Source of the DNA: Candidatus Aalborgicola bjergmarkensis
GTDB lineage: Bacteria; Pseudomonadota; Gammaproteobacteria; Burkholderiales; Burkholderiaceae_C
Direction: 5' to 3'
Length of the DNA: 64,000 nt
Assembly (NCBI GenBank): GCA_016708725.1
Contig: JADJFE010000001.1
Span: 186,001-250,000, forward strand
In this document: piece by piece, positions 40,438 through 49,978 of the stretch
How positions within the stretch are numbered: position 1 is the first letter of the stretch
How the letters are laid out: each line of letters starts with the position of its first letter
Program-made: the position numbers and the translations under genes
Notes under the pieces: generated by a model
Told to the model about the DNA's origin: nothing
The model's database searches: none
What the model saw: the letters and a program-made list of their open reading frames with translations, nothing else

Positions 40438-41518
40438 ATCGCGTTTTCAGCTCCAGGCGCTGGCCTTTGGTGCGATCAAACCAGTTGTTGTGGCGCGCAC
40501 TCAGACGCAAGCCGGTGCGGTCGCCGACATTAATTCTGGTGTTAGCCGCAGCCCGCACCGTTACCAGTCCGGTGCCGGTTTTCAGCACGACATACGTATC
40601 CGCGCCTGTGGGTTCGACCAGGAGGACTTCGGCCCGCCAGGAGGCGTCGTCACTCAAATGGATGTGCTCCGGGCGCTGGCCCAGCGTCGCTTCCGCCACC
40701 TGGGGACACGGCAAATCCAGCACACCGCCTTCAAAAACAAACCGGCCTTGTTCACCGGCAACTTCAACCTTGCCATGGATGAAATTCATGGTGGGCGAGC
40801 CGATGAAACCCGCTACATAGGTGTTGGCGGGTGTGTTGTAAATTTCATCGGGCGTGCCAATTTGTTGCAGGATGCCGTCTTTCATCACGGCAATGCGGCT
40901 GCCCAGCGTCATGGCCTCGATCTGGTCGTGCGTTACATAGACGCTGGTGATACCCGAAGTCTGGTGCAAGCGCTTGATTTCGGCCCGCATTTCCACACGC
41001 AGCTTGGCGTCCAGGTTGGACAATGGCTCGTCAAACAGGAACAGCTGCGGATCGCGCGCCAAAGCCCGGCCCATGGCCACGCGCTGGCGCTGACCACCCG
41101 AGAGTTGCGATGGGCGGCGGTCCAGCAAATGCTCGATCTGCAGCATGGATGCAACCTCGCCGATGCGCTTGGTGCGCACGTCCTTGGGCACCTTGCGCAT
41201 TTCCAGCGCAAAGCCAATGTTGTCGGCCACCGTCATGGTCGGGTACAGGGCATAGCTCTGGAACACCATGGCGATATCGCGCTGTGCCGGGGCCACGCCA
41301 ATCACATTCTTGCCACCGATGCGCAATTCGCCTTCGGTCGGGTCTTCCAGACCGGCGATGATATTCAGCAAGGTGGATTTGCCACAGCCCGAAGGCCCGA
41401 CCAGAATCAGGAATTCACCAGGTGGCACGTCGATCTGGATGCGCTTGAGCACCTCGACGGCGCGCTCGCCCTTGCCGTACACCTTGCGAATGCCTGCGAT
41501 TTGAAGTGATGCTGCCAT
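40436..41518 (-). CDS. Sugar ABC transporter ATPase (MalK/UgpC type)
   Basis: The protein has 360 residues. Walker A GPSGCGKST (41-49), Q-loop MVFQSYALYP, signature LSGGQRQRVAMGRAL, Walker B LFLFDEP, D-loop SNLDAKLR and H-loop YVTHDQIEAM are all present. The C-terminal TOBE/MalK-type regulatory domain includes FIGSPTMNFI and GQRPEHIHL. It energises the importer formed with the two permeases and the binding protein directly upstream. Last gene of the four-gene operon; 20 bp after the previous gene. Confidence 0.93.
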   Translation of the reverse strand: MAASLQIAGIRKVYGKGERAVEVLKRIQIDVPPGEFLILVGPSGCGKSTLLNIIAGLEDPTEGELRIGGKNVIGVAPAQRDIAMVFQSYALYPTMTVADNIGFALEMRKVPKDVRTKRIGEVASMLQIEHLLDRRPSQLSGGQRQRVAMGRALARDPQLFLFDEPLSNLDAKLRVEMRAEIKRLHQTSGITSVYVTHDQIEAMTLGSRIAVMKDGILQQIGTPDEIYNTPANTYVAGFIGSPTMNFIHGKVEVAGEQGRFVFEGGVLDLPCPQVAEATLGQRPEHIHLSDDASWRAEVLLVEPTGADTYVVLKTGTGLVTVRAAANTRINVGDRTGLRLSARHNNWFDRTKGQRLELKTR

Positions 41519-41538
41519 GGTATGCCTAACGTTTTTTG

Positions 41539-42393
41539 TTAACCTTTCACAGCGCCCGCCGTGAGACCCTTGACGAAATATTGACCCGCCAGCACATACA
41601 CCAGCATGGTCGGCAAGCCCGCGATCACGGCAGCGGCCATGTCCACGTTGTAACTCTTGACGCTGCTGGAAGTGTTGGCCATATTGTTCAAGCCGACCGT
41701 AATCGGTTTGCTGTCGGCACCGCTAAAAGCCACGCCAAACAGGAAATCGTTCCAGATGTTGGTGAACTGCCAGATCAGCGTGACCATCAGAATGGGCGTG
41801 GACATGGGGATCACGATGCGGTAAAAAATCTTCCAGAATCCCGCTCCGTCCATACGTGCCGCATTGACCAGTTCACGCGGAATGGCCGTGTAGTAGTTGC
41901 GAAAAAACAGCGTGGTGCCCGCCATGCCAGCCAGACAATGCACCAGGATCAGGCCGGTGATGGAGCTCGATAGCCCCAGAAAACCCAGCACCTGGCTCAT
42001 GGGCAGCAGCACCACCTGAAACGGCATGAAAACACCAAACAGGATGAAGCCAAACAGCACATCACTGCCCTTGAATTTCCACATGCTGAGCACGTAGCCG
42101 TTGATGGCGCCCCAGGCGGTGGAGATCAACACTGCCGGGATCGCCATGGAGACCGAATTCCAGAAATAGGGCCGTAAACCCCGGCAATCCACGCCCGTGC
42201 AAGCGGTTGACCAGGCCAATTGCCAGGCATCCAGATTGATGGAGTTAGGCAGGCTCAACAAGTTGCCGGAACGTATCTCCTCGGCATCCTTGAAAGAGGT
42301 GACCAGCATGACATACAGCGGCGCCAGAAAGAAAAAGGCCGCAAGCAATAAAACGCAATAGACAGCGATTCGAGGCAGGTATTTCATCATCAT
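41539..42393 (-). CDS. Sugar ABC transporter permease (MalG-type)
   Basis: The protein has 284 residues with six predicted membrane helices; the first is VYCVLLLAAFFFLAPLYVML. The EAA loop, which contacts the ATPase, is seen as NYYTAIPRELVNAARMDGAG. The family is binding-protein-dependent carbohydrate permeases, and closest in pattern to glucose/mannose-type importers. It lies between the other permease and the ATPase gene. Confidence 0.9.
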   Translation of the reverse strand: MMMKYLPRIAVYCVLLLAAFFFLAPLYVMLVTSFKDAEEIRSGNLLSLPNSINLDAWQLAWSTACTGVDCRGLRPYFWNSVSMAIPAVLISTAWGAINGYVLSMWKFKGSDVLFGFILFGVFMPFQVVLLPMSQVLGFLGLSSSITGLILVHCLAGMAGTTLFFRNYYTAIPRELVNAARMDGAGFWKIFYRIVIPMSTPILMVTLIWQFTNIWNDFLFGVAFSGADSKPITVGLNNMANTSSSVKSYNVDMAAAVIAGLPTMLVYVLAGQYFVKGLTAGAVKG

Positions 42394-42403
42394 GGAACCT
42401 CGC

Positions 42404-42431
42404 GGTTAGCGGTTAGCGGTTAGCGGTTAGC
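42404..42431. repeat. Tandem repeat, 7-bp unit GGTTAGC x4
   Basis: Four perfect units between the two permease genes, including the stop codon of the upstream one. Changes in number would alter their spacing and might extend the upstream protein. Confidence 0.9.
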
Positions 42432-43305
42432 GATCATGCGGCTTGGTCCGCAGCTCGCTGTACAGATACGGCACAACGATGGCCGCCACCGTGGCCAGCA
42501 TGACGGTGGCGCTAGCCGCACCCAAGCCGATCTGGCCACGGGTAAAGCTCATGACGAACATGAAGGTCGCCGGTACGTCGGTCGCGTAACCGGGGCCGCC
42601 AGCCGTGAGTGCCATCACCAGATCGAAACTCTTGATGGACAGGTGCGACAACACCAGAATGGTGGAAAAGACCACCGGACGCAAGATCGGCAAGATGATG
42701 CGCCAATAGATGCGCGGTAGCGAAGCGCCATCAATCTGCGCCGCCTTGATGATGCTGTCATCAATGCCGCGCAGGCCCGCCAGAAACAAGGCCATGGCAA
42801 ACCCGGCGGATTGCCAGATGCCGGCGATGACCACGCAATAAATGGCGGTCTCGGACTGCACCAGCCAATCAAAATGGAAGCTGACCCAGCCCAGATCGTG
42901 CATCAGCTTTTCCAGTCCCAGGCTGGGGTTCAGTATCCATTTCCAGGCGGTTCCGGTGACGATGAACGACAAGGCCATCGGATACAGATACACCGTGCGC
43001 AAAAAGCCTTCGCCACGAATCTTCTGGTCCAGAAAAATCGCCAGCAGCATGCCCAGCCCCATGGAGCCGAGGACATACATGGCGCTGAAAATCCCGAGGT
43101 TTTTCAGCGCAACCGTCCAGCGGTCCATTTCCCACAACTGGGCGTACTGTTGCAGGCCGACAAATTCGTCGTAATTCGGCAACATGCGCGAGCCGGTCAC
43201 CGACAGCACGCCGTTCCAGATCATGAAGCCGTAAATGAACGCAAAACCGAGAACAAACCCCGGCGCAATCACCAATTTCGGCAAAAGGTTTTCAAACGTC
43301 TTCAT
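42427..43305 (-). CDS. Sugar ABC transporter permease (MalF-type)
   Basis: The protein has 292 residues from the ATG at 43305, chosen because GGAG lies 7 nt upstream; a TTG at 43320 is less likely. There are six membrane helices; the EAA motif region reads GIDDSIIKAAQIDGAS. It pairs with the MalG-type permease. The stop codon lies inside a 7-bp tandem repeat. Confidence 0.9.
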   Translation of the reverse strand: MKTFENLLPKLVIAPGFVLGFAFIYGFMIWNGVLSVTGSRMLPNYDEFVGLQQYAQLWEMDRWTVALKNLGIFSAMYVLGSMGLGMLLAIFLDQKIRGEGFLRTVYLYPMALSFIVTGTAWKWILNPSLGLEKLMHDLGWVSFHFDWLVQSETAIYCVVIAGIWQSAGFAMALFLAGLRGIDDSIIKAAQIDGASLPRIYWRIILPILRPVVFSTILVLSHLSIKSFDLVMALTAGGPGYATDVPATFMFVMSFTRGQIGLGAASATVMLATVAAIVVPYLYSELRTKPHDR

Positions 43306-43367
43306 GGGATTACTCCGCAAAAAGTCTGGCCCGCAACGGGTCGGTTTTGACTTACCTAGTTACTTGC

Positions 43368-44618
43368 TTACTTGGTGGTGGCGGCCTTGGCGATGTTCTT
43401 CACACCATCGGCGACCGAGACTTTTTCATCGTTCCAGAATTGACTGACTGCGTCCTTGATGGCACCTTGCACGGCGGGCTTGATCGCCATTTCGTGCGCC
43501 ACGGAAGGCACCAGGCCGCCGGTTTTGGCTGTTTCCACAAAGTCCTTGGCCGACAATTTGGCGCAGTCGTCAAATTTGGCCATGTCCATGTTCAGGCGTA
43601 CCGGAATGGAGCCCTTGTTCAGGTTGAATATCTCCTGAAACTGGGAACCCATGATGGCAGCGGCCAGATCAGCCTGGGCTTTCTGGGCGCTGGCATCCTT
43701 GAGCTTGAACATGACAAACGAGTCCACGTTGAACGTGAAAGCGTTGGCAGTCCCAGGGGCTGCCGCGCAGATGTAGTCCTTGCCCGGCACTTTGCCTGCG
43801 GCGGTGAATTCACCCTTGGCCCAGTCACCCATGAACTGGAACGCCGCCTTTTCCTGAATCACCATGGCCGTGGCCAGATTCCAGTCACGCCCCGGAGCGG
43901 CAGCATCGGTGTAGCCCTTGATTTTGCGGAAAGTTTCCAGCACCTTGGTCATGGTGGGGCTGGTCAGGGCTTTCTGATCGAGCTTGACCAGGGCATCGTC
44001 ATAAAACTTGGCACCACCAACACCCAGCGCCACGGATTCAAATGTGGTGAAGTCCTGCCAATTCTGCCCTCCATGCGCCACGGCAATCAGCCCGGCCTTC
44101 TTCACCTTTTCCGCCGCCGCAAAGAATTCATCCCAGGTCTTGGGGGTACCAGCCACCCCGGCTTTTTTGAGCACGGCAGCGTTGGCCCACATCCAGTTCA
44201 CCCGGTGTACGTTGACGGGCGCAGCCACGTAATTGCCTTTGTATTTCATAACATCGGCCACCACCTTGGGCAGCAGACTGTCCCACTTTTCGGCCTTGGC
44301 GGTCTCGTCAATATTGGCCAGTACGCCTTCTACGGCCCACTCCTGGATGGCAGGACCTTTGACCTGTGCCGCAGCCGGTGCGTTGCCCGCCACGACGCGG
44401 CTCTTGAGCACGGTCGCGGCATTGTCACCACCACCGCCCGCCACGGCAAAATCCTTCCAGGTGTGGCCTTTGGATTGCACGATCTTTTTCAATTCAGCCG
44501 CAGATTTGGCCTCGCCGCCGGACGTCCAGTAGTGCAGGACTTCAACTTCACCAGCCAGCGCCGCAGACCCGGCGAGCATCAAGGTCACCGCCTGGGCGAG
44601 TTTCGAAAGTTTCAACAT
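43368..44618 (-). CDS. Sugar-binding protein of ABC importer
   Basis: The protein has 416 residues with signal peptide (AVTLMLAGSAALA). The mature start GEVEVLHYWTSGGEAKSAAE and APVNVHRVNWMWAN, WDEFFAAAEKVKKAG are typical of the extracellular solute-binding family 1 that captures glucose/mannose-type sugars (GtsA-like). The ligand is inferred. AGGAG lies about 7 nt upstream of the ATG. First gene of the operon; the region before it (44619-44700) should contain the promoter. Confidence 0.92.
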   Translation of the reverse strand: MLKLSKLAQAVTLMLAGSAALAGEVEVLHYWTSGGEAKSAAELKKIVQSKGHTWKDFAVAGGGGDNAATVLKSRVVAGNAPAAAQVKGPAIQEWAVEGVLANIDETAKAEKWDSLLPKVVADVMKYKGNYVAAPVNVHRVNWMWANAAVLKKAGVAGTPKTWDEFFAAAEKVKKAGLIAVAHGGQNWQDFTTFESVALGVGGAKFYDDALVKLDQKALTSPTMTKVLETFRKIKGYTDAAAPGRDWNLATAMVIQEKAAFQFMGDWAKGEFTAAGKVPGKDYICAAAPGTANAFTFNVDSFVMFKLKDASAQKAQADLAAAIMGSQFQEIFNLNKGSIPVRLNMDMAKFDDCAKLSAKDFVETAKTGGLVPSVAHEMAIKPAVQGAIKDAVSQFWNDEKVSVADGVKNIAKAATTK

Positions 44619-44752
44619 GGTGTGCTCCTAAAAGTTATTGATTAATCACCGTTCTATTATGGTGTAAATCCTTGCCTCATGAACCGCCAAATTGAATCGG
44701 TCCAAAAATACGGCACGGCCCCTGCCGCATGCAGCACCCTACAATCATTTGC

Positions 44753-46320
44753 ATGATGCCCACGCCCACCTCCCCTGCCCTGCCACGCAAGAAACTGCCG
44801 ATTGGTATTCAGACCTTTGCCAAGATTCGTGAGGCCGATTTTTATTATGTGGACAAGACGGGCATGGCCGTCGATCTGATCGACAGCGGCTCACAATACT
44901 TTCTCTCGCGCCCCCGGCGTTTTGGCAAAAGCCTGTTTCTGGATACGCTGAAAGAGTTGTTTGAAGGCAACCGGGCGCTGTTTACGGGGCTGGCTGCCGA
45001 GACGCGCTGGGATTGGAGCAAGAAATTTCCGGTGATTCGCATCAGCTTTGGTGCCGGTGTGGTGGATTCCAAAGCCAAACTCCAGGACAGCATAGACGGC
45101 CAACTGCTTGCATATGAGTTGGTCTGGGAGTTGCAACAACAGCATCTGTCAATCAACCGGCGTTTTATCAACCTGATATCACACGCACACGCCCGTAGCG
45201 GCAAGCGCGTGGTGGTGCTGGTGGATGAATACGACAAGCCGATTCTGGACTGAATCACCGACACCGCCCTGGCATTGCAGGTGCGCGAAGTGCTCAAAGA
45301 CCTCTACAGCGTCATCAAGGACAGCGACGCGCATGTGCATTTTGCGTTTTTGACGTGGGTCTCCAAATTCAGCAAGGTCAACCTGTTTTCGGGGCTGAAT
45401 AATCTGACGGACATCACGCTGGACGCAAGCTATGGCGGCTATACCGATACGGATGTGGACACGGTGTTTGCGCTCGAGTTGCCGGGACTTGACCGTGAGG
45501 AGATACGCCGCTGGTACAACGGCTACAACTGGCTGGGTGAAGGCGTTTACAACCCGTTTGATGTGCTCTTGCTGTTTCGCAACCGCGAATTTCGGTCCTA
45601 CTGGTTTGAGACGGGCACGCCGACGTTTTTAGTCAAACTCCTGCTGGAGCGCCAGCAGTTCACGCCCGATCTGGGCCGCATCGTAGCCCCCGAGACGCTG
45701 TTGTCCACTTTCGATGTCGGCAATATCCCGCTCGAAGCTTTGCTGTTTCAAACCGGCTACCTCACGGTGGACAAGGTGCGGCGCCTGCCGGGAGGCTGCA
45801 ATTCACGCTCAAGTACCCCAATCTGGAAGTGCAATCCAGCCTCAACGAAGTGTTATTGCAAAGCTTCAGCGGTAATCCGGCGATTCCGGGGCCACACATC
45901 GCCCGGCTGTACGATTTGCTGCTGGATGGCGATTTTCCCGGTCTGCGAGCGCTATTTCACGCTTTTTATGCCAGCATCCCCCACCAGTGGCAAACCAATT
46001 CTCCCGTTGCACAGTACGAGGGCTACTACGCCAGCATCTTCTACAGCTACTTCGCCGCCCTCGGATTGGACATCCGGCTGGAGGAGACAACCAACCAGGG
46101 CCGTATCGACATGGCCGTACTCCTGAACGCCCAGGTTTTCATTTTCGAGTTCAAGGTGGTGGAACTTGCCCCCGAAGGCAAGGTCTTGCAGCAGATCAAG
46201 GACAAGGCGTATGCCGACAAATACCGCAGCCGGGGTGAACCGATCCATCTGATCGGCGTGGAGTTCAGCAAGGCCAGCCGCAACGTGGTGGAGTTTGAAG
46301 TCGAAACGCTCATTTTTTAA
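44753..46320 (+). pseudogene. Near-full-length ATPase/PD-(D/E)XK gene with stop and frameshift
   Basis: The start (CCCTACAATCATTTGC-ATG; MMPTPTSPALPRKKLPIG) and all domains are present: SRPRRFGKS, VVVLVDEYDKPILD, TDITLDASYGGYTDTD, YNGYNWLGEGVYNPF, and at the end RIDMAVLLNAQVFIFEFKV to VETLIF. Two lesions split it: TGA at 45251-45253, where the intact paralogs have TGC (ILDCITD), and a one-base shift near 45800 (RRLPGG, then FTLKYPNLEVQSS in the next frame). It is the longest of the decayed copies. Confidence 0.85.
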
Positions 46321-46370
46321 GAGCTGCACCAGCATATTCCAGCAGCCTTGTAGCGTATATTTCCTTATGG
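46310..46370 (-). repeat. Dispersed intergenic repeat R1, copy 19
   Basis: TTTTTTAAGAGCTGCACCAG, then CAGCAGCCTTGTAGCG, at the end of the decayed ATPase gene. Confidence 0.65.
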
Positions 46371-46419
46371 TAGTGATGCCAGACTGCACCAGCCGCTTTT
46401 GCACCAGCCCGTATGGCGC

Positions 46420-47598
46420 TCAGGCATCATTGAGCAACTTTGCAATTTCCGTGCGTTCCGTGTCTGAGTCGTTCGGTCGCTTGAGCATGGCTTGCAAGTT
46501 GGCCAGCGCCGCCGCATCACCCTGCTTGGCGCGTAGCTTGAGAACGGCGAGTGCCAACATGCGGGTTATCTCATTGCCCATATCCGCTGCACGGACCAGG
46601 TAGTCGGCATGGGCGGAGCAGGTTGAAAGCAGGCCGTCCCAGTGTTGCTCCGGTTGATCGTCGCCAACGCCGCCCGATTGAGTCGAAAAATTGCGCACGG
46701 CACGTATCCACGTGTCTGGAAACCACACGGAGCTACTCCACAGCGACCCGACTTGCGGGTTTTTCAAACCATAGAATAGTTTGCGCTGTTCTTCGTCTGC
46801 ATGCTGCCAAAACGTCGCCTTGCTGGATTTCTGCCAAGCCTGTTGCGCGCCATTTTCGTCGTCGAGAAAGCGTAGCGCAGCCACCTGTGCGATAGCATCT
46901 TCGATGCGCTCTGGCGTGCTGTGTGTCAAAGTGGCCGTAAAACCCAGGCAGCGATCCATGCCCTCGATCCAGCAACGCCAGCGCACAGTACGCTCAAGGG
47001 CAAACAGGTTTTGCGGATGGGCCTGCCAGTTGGCTTCGGCCACGGCATGTGCCTGCACTATGTCACCGCTGACAAAAAACGCCTGTGCCAGGTTGTTGCG
47101 CGTCGCGGGGTGATTGACATTCTGCAACAGCGCAATCGCGGTAGCCGGCTTGTCATCCGCGAGGTGCATGATGGACAAATCGATCAGTTCTAACACTGCC
47201 AGGGGAATGCTTTCATCTTCAGATTCGATGATCTCGGGCAGTTGTATCACTTCGCCGCCCTTGAGCACCGACAGACGCTGGAGCGCACGGGCATAGACTG
47301 CCGCCAGACCAGCGGCCTCGGCACTTTTGCACAGAGCCTTTTCGGCAGCCTGGCTATTGGGCGAGGCGCTTTGCCACTCCAGAGCCCTGGCCGTGGCGAT
47401 CATTGGTTGGTTGTGGCGATCCTCGATCTCCCAGGCCAGTACCAGCAGGGGCTTGAAGTCTGGAAAGGATTTACGCAGTGCCGCCAGGCGCTGGCGGGCC
47501 TGTGACAAGTCGCCACTGCCCGCCAGACGGCGCACCGCCGCGAGCTGATCGTCGCTGGGTGTCGGGGATTGTTTATTGCGTTTGTGGTCTTTGGCCAT
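46420..47598 (-). CDS. TPR-like repeat protein of unknown function
   Basis: The protein has 392 residues from the ATG at 47598, giving MAKDHKRNKQSPTPSDDQL; an upstream in-frame ATG is less likely. It is composed of alpha-helical repeats resembling tetratricopeptide repeats (SGDLSQARQRLAALRKSFPD; ATAIALLQNVNHPATRNNLA; SGDIVQAHAVAEANWQAHP). No catalytic motif and no signal peptide, so probably a cytoplasmic scaffold. It is transcribed toward the ATPase remnant, in the same direction as uvrB. A specific role cannot be named. Confidence 0.75.
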   Translation of the reverse strand: MAKDHKRNKQSPTPSDDQLAAVRRLAGSGDLSQARQRLAALRKSFPDFKPLLVLAWEIEDRHNQPMIATARALEWQSASPNSQAAEKALCKSAEAAGLAAVYARALQRLSVLKGGEVIQLPEIIESEDESIPLAVLELIDLSIMHLADDKPATAIALLQNVNHPATRNNLAQAFFVSGDIVQAHAVAEANWQAHPQNLFALERTVRWRCWIEGMDRCLGFTATLTHSTPERIEDAIAQVAALRFLDDENGAQQAWQKSSKATFWQHADEEQRKLFYGLKNPQVGSLWSSSVWFPDTWIRAVRNFSTQSGGVGDDQPEQHWDGLLSTCSAHADYLVRAADMGNEITRMLALAVLKLRAKQGDAAALANLQAMLKRPNDSDTERTEIAKLLNDA

Positions 47599-47779
47599 GA
47601 TGATGTCAGAAAGTGTCAGGTCGAAAGGATTATGCAAGGGTGGCATTGTCGTGTATCACTACAGCCATCAGCCAACCAGACGCCCGAAGGTGCAGAAGCG
47701 TTTACAGGCAAAGTCAGGCTGCAGCCATCATGGAACTATCAAAATTAAAGCAACCAAACAACCAAACTACCGGCATGGT

Positions 47780-49900
47780 TCAAATCTTGCTGCTATTGCT
47801 CACAACCACCGAATCATGCCCGGCAACGCCAAACACCTGTTCTTTCAAAATAGCCAGCTGGTCCCGCACCAGAGCCGCTTTTTCAAATTCCAGATTACGG
47901 GCGTGTTCCAGCATGAGTTTTTCCAGGCGTTTGATTTCACGCGCCAGGTCTTTTTCGTTCATATCGGCAACCTGGGCACGCGCCAGCGCGTCGCGCTCCA
48001 GGCGCTCGGCCTCCTTACCCGCCTTTTCGCTGTAAACACCGTCAATCAGATCGCGCACCTGTTTGACAATGCTGCGCGGGGTGATGCCGTGAACTTGGTT
48101 GTGGTCGATTTGTTTGCGCCTGCGCCGCTCGGTTTCATCAATGGCGCGTTGCATCGAGTTGGTTATTTTGTCGGCATATAAAATCGCCCGGCCCTCAAGA
48201 TTGCGTGCAGCGCGGCCAATGGTTTGAATCAGCGAGCGCTCGGAACGCAGAAAACCTTCCTTGTCGGCGTCCAGTATCGCCACCAGCGACACTTCGGGAA
48301 TATCAATGCCTTCGCGCAGCAGGTTGATGCCCACCAGCACGTCAAATGCGCCGAGACGCAAATCACGCAATATTTCCACCCGCTCCACGGTATCCACGTC
48401 GCTGTGCAGGTAACGCACCTTGACACCGTTTTCCGTCAGATACTCGGTCAATTGCTCGGCCATACGCTTGGTGAGCGTAGTAATGAGCACCCGTTCTTTC
48501 TTTTCCACCCGGATGCGGATTTCCTGCAAGACATCATCGACCTGGGCTGAGGCGGGGCGCACCTCCACCGCAGGATCAACCAACCCGGTCGGGCGCACCA
48601 GTTGCTCCACCACCTTGCCGGCATGATCCTGCTCCCACTGCGCGGGTGTGGCGGACACAAAAACCGCCTGGCGCATGCGGGATTGGAACTCTTCAAACTT
48701 CAGTGGCCGGTTGTCCAGTGCGCTGGGCAGCCGAAAGCCATAGTCCACCAACGTGGTTTTGCGCGCGCGGTCACCGTTGTACATACCGCCAAACTGGCCA
48801 ATGAGCACGTGCGATTCGTCCAGAAACATCAGCGCATCCTTGGGCAGATAGTCGGTCAGCGTTGCGGGCGGATCGCCGGGCGCGGCACCGCTTAAATGCC
48901 GGGTATAGTTTTCAATGCCCTTGCAGTGGCCGACTTCGACCAGCATCTCCAGATCGAAGCGGGTACGCTGCTCCAGACGCTGCGCTTCGACCAGCTTGCC
49001 CTGGCTCACAAATTCCTTCAGGCGTTGCGCCAACTCGACCTTGATGGTTTCCACTGCCGCCAGCACCTGTTCGCGCGGGGTGACGTAGTGGCTGCTCGGA
49101 AATACCGTAAAGCGCGGGATTCTTTGCCGCACACGCCCGGTCAGCGGGTCAAAAAGTTGCAGCGACTCCACTTCATCGTCAAACAACTCCAGGCGCAGCG
49201 CCATTTCGCTGTGCTCGGCCGGAAAAACGTCGATGGTGTCACCGCGCACGCGAAACGTGCCACGTGCGAATTCGATGTCGTTGCGTTGGTACTGCATACG
49301 CACCAATTGGGCAATCACGTCGCGCTGCGGCATTTTGTCGCCCACGCGCAGCGTCAAAACCATGCGGTGGTAGGACTCGGGCTGGCCAATGCCGTAGATG
49401 GCTGACACCGAGGCCACGATCACCACGTCGCGCCGCTCCAGAATGCTTTTGGTGCAACTCAGACGCATCTGCTCGATATGCTCATTGATAGCCGAATCCT
49501 TCTCGATAAACAGGTCGCGTTGCGGCACATAGGCTTCGGGCTGGTAATAGTCGTAATAACTCACGAAATACTCGACCGCGTTTTTCGGGAAAAACTCGCG
49601 GAATTCGCTGTAAAGCTGCGCTGCCAGCGTTTTGTTGGGTGCAAACACGATGGCCGGTCGCCCCAGGCGGGCAATCACATTGGCCATCGTGAACGTCTTG
49701 CCGGAACCCGTCACGCCCAGGAGGGTCTGAAACACCTCGCCATCCTGAATTCCGGCAACCAGTTGCTCAATTGCCACCGGCTGATCGCCCGCCGGGGGAT
49801 ACGGCTGGTACAGCTCAAAGGGGGAGTCGGGGTAGCGCACAAAAACACCGGTCGCGCTGGCCGGTGTTGTTTCGCTGACAAGTTCAAGATTGGCTGGCAT
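47780..49900 (-). CDS. uvrB: Excinuclease ABC subunit B
   Basis: The protein has 706 residues, slightly above the usual 670-700. Walker A GVTGSGKTFTMANV; the DNA-inserting beta-hairpin motif SYYDYYQPEAYVP; FLDESHV (helicase motif II); helicase motifs in LITTLTKRMAEQLTEYL and QTIGRAARN; and the C-terminal UVR domain (EFEKAALVRDQLAILKE) that contacts UvrC. It verifies DNA damage in nucleotide excision repair. It is divergent from the aminotransferase gene, with 78 bp between start codons. No obvious LexA site was recognised. Confidence 0.97.
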   Translation of the reverse strand: MPANLELVSETTPASATGVFVRYPDSPFELYQPYPPAGDQPVAIEQLVAGIQDGEVFQTLLGVTGSGKTFTMANVIARLGRPAIVFAPNKTLAAQLYSEFREFFPKNAVEYFVSYYDYYQPEAYVPQRDLFIEKDSAINEHIEQMRLSCTKSILERRDVVIVASVSAIYGIGQPESYHRMVLTLRVGDKMPQRDVIAQLVRMQYQRNDIEFARGTFRVRGDTIDVFPAEHSEMALRLELFDDEVESLQLFDPLTGRVRQRIPRFTVFPSSHYVTPREQVLAAVETIKVELAQRLKEFVSQGKLVEAQRLEQRTRFDLEMLVEVGHCKGIENYTRHLSGAAPGDPPATLTDYLPKDALMFLDESHVLIGQFGGMYNGDRARKTTLVDYGFRLPSALDNRPLKFEEFQSRMRQAVFVSATPAQWEQDHAGKVVEQLVRPTGLVDPAVEVRPASAQVDDVLQEIRIRVEKKERVLITTLTKRMAEQLTEYLTENGVKVRYLHSDVDTVERVEILRDLRLGAFDVLVGINLLREGIDIPEVSLVAILDADKEGFLRSERSLIQTIGRAARNLEGRAILYADKITNSMQRAIDETERRRRKQIDHNQVHGITPRSIVKQVRDLIDGVYSEKAGKEAERLERDALARAQVADMNEKDLAREIKRLEKLMLEHARNLEFEKAALVRDQLAILKEQVFGVAGHDSVVVSNSSKI

Positions 49901-49978
49901 GAAAGACCCTTGCGGTTAGCCCAGTAGAATGGGTTGCTATTTTTTCACAACCCACTACATCCACCAGGAGGAGTTTGC

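Noticed and set aside
40490..41509. 339-codon plus-strand frame
   Set aside because: Antisense to the transporter ATPase gene.
43347..44645. 432-codon plus-strand frame
   Set aside because: Antisense to the sugar-binding protein gene; His/Gly-rich nonsense composition.
155..46370. R1 copies as a CRISPR array
   Set aside because: Copies are kilobases apart, in both orientations, and without regular spacers; no cas genes.
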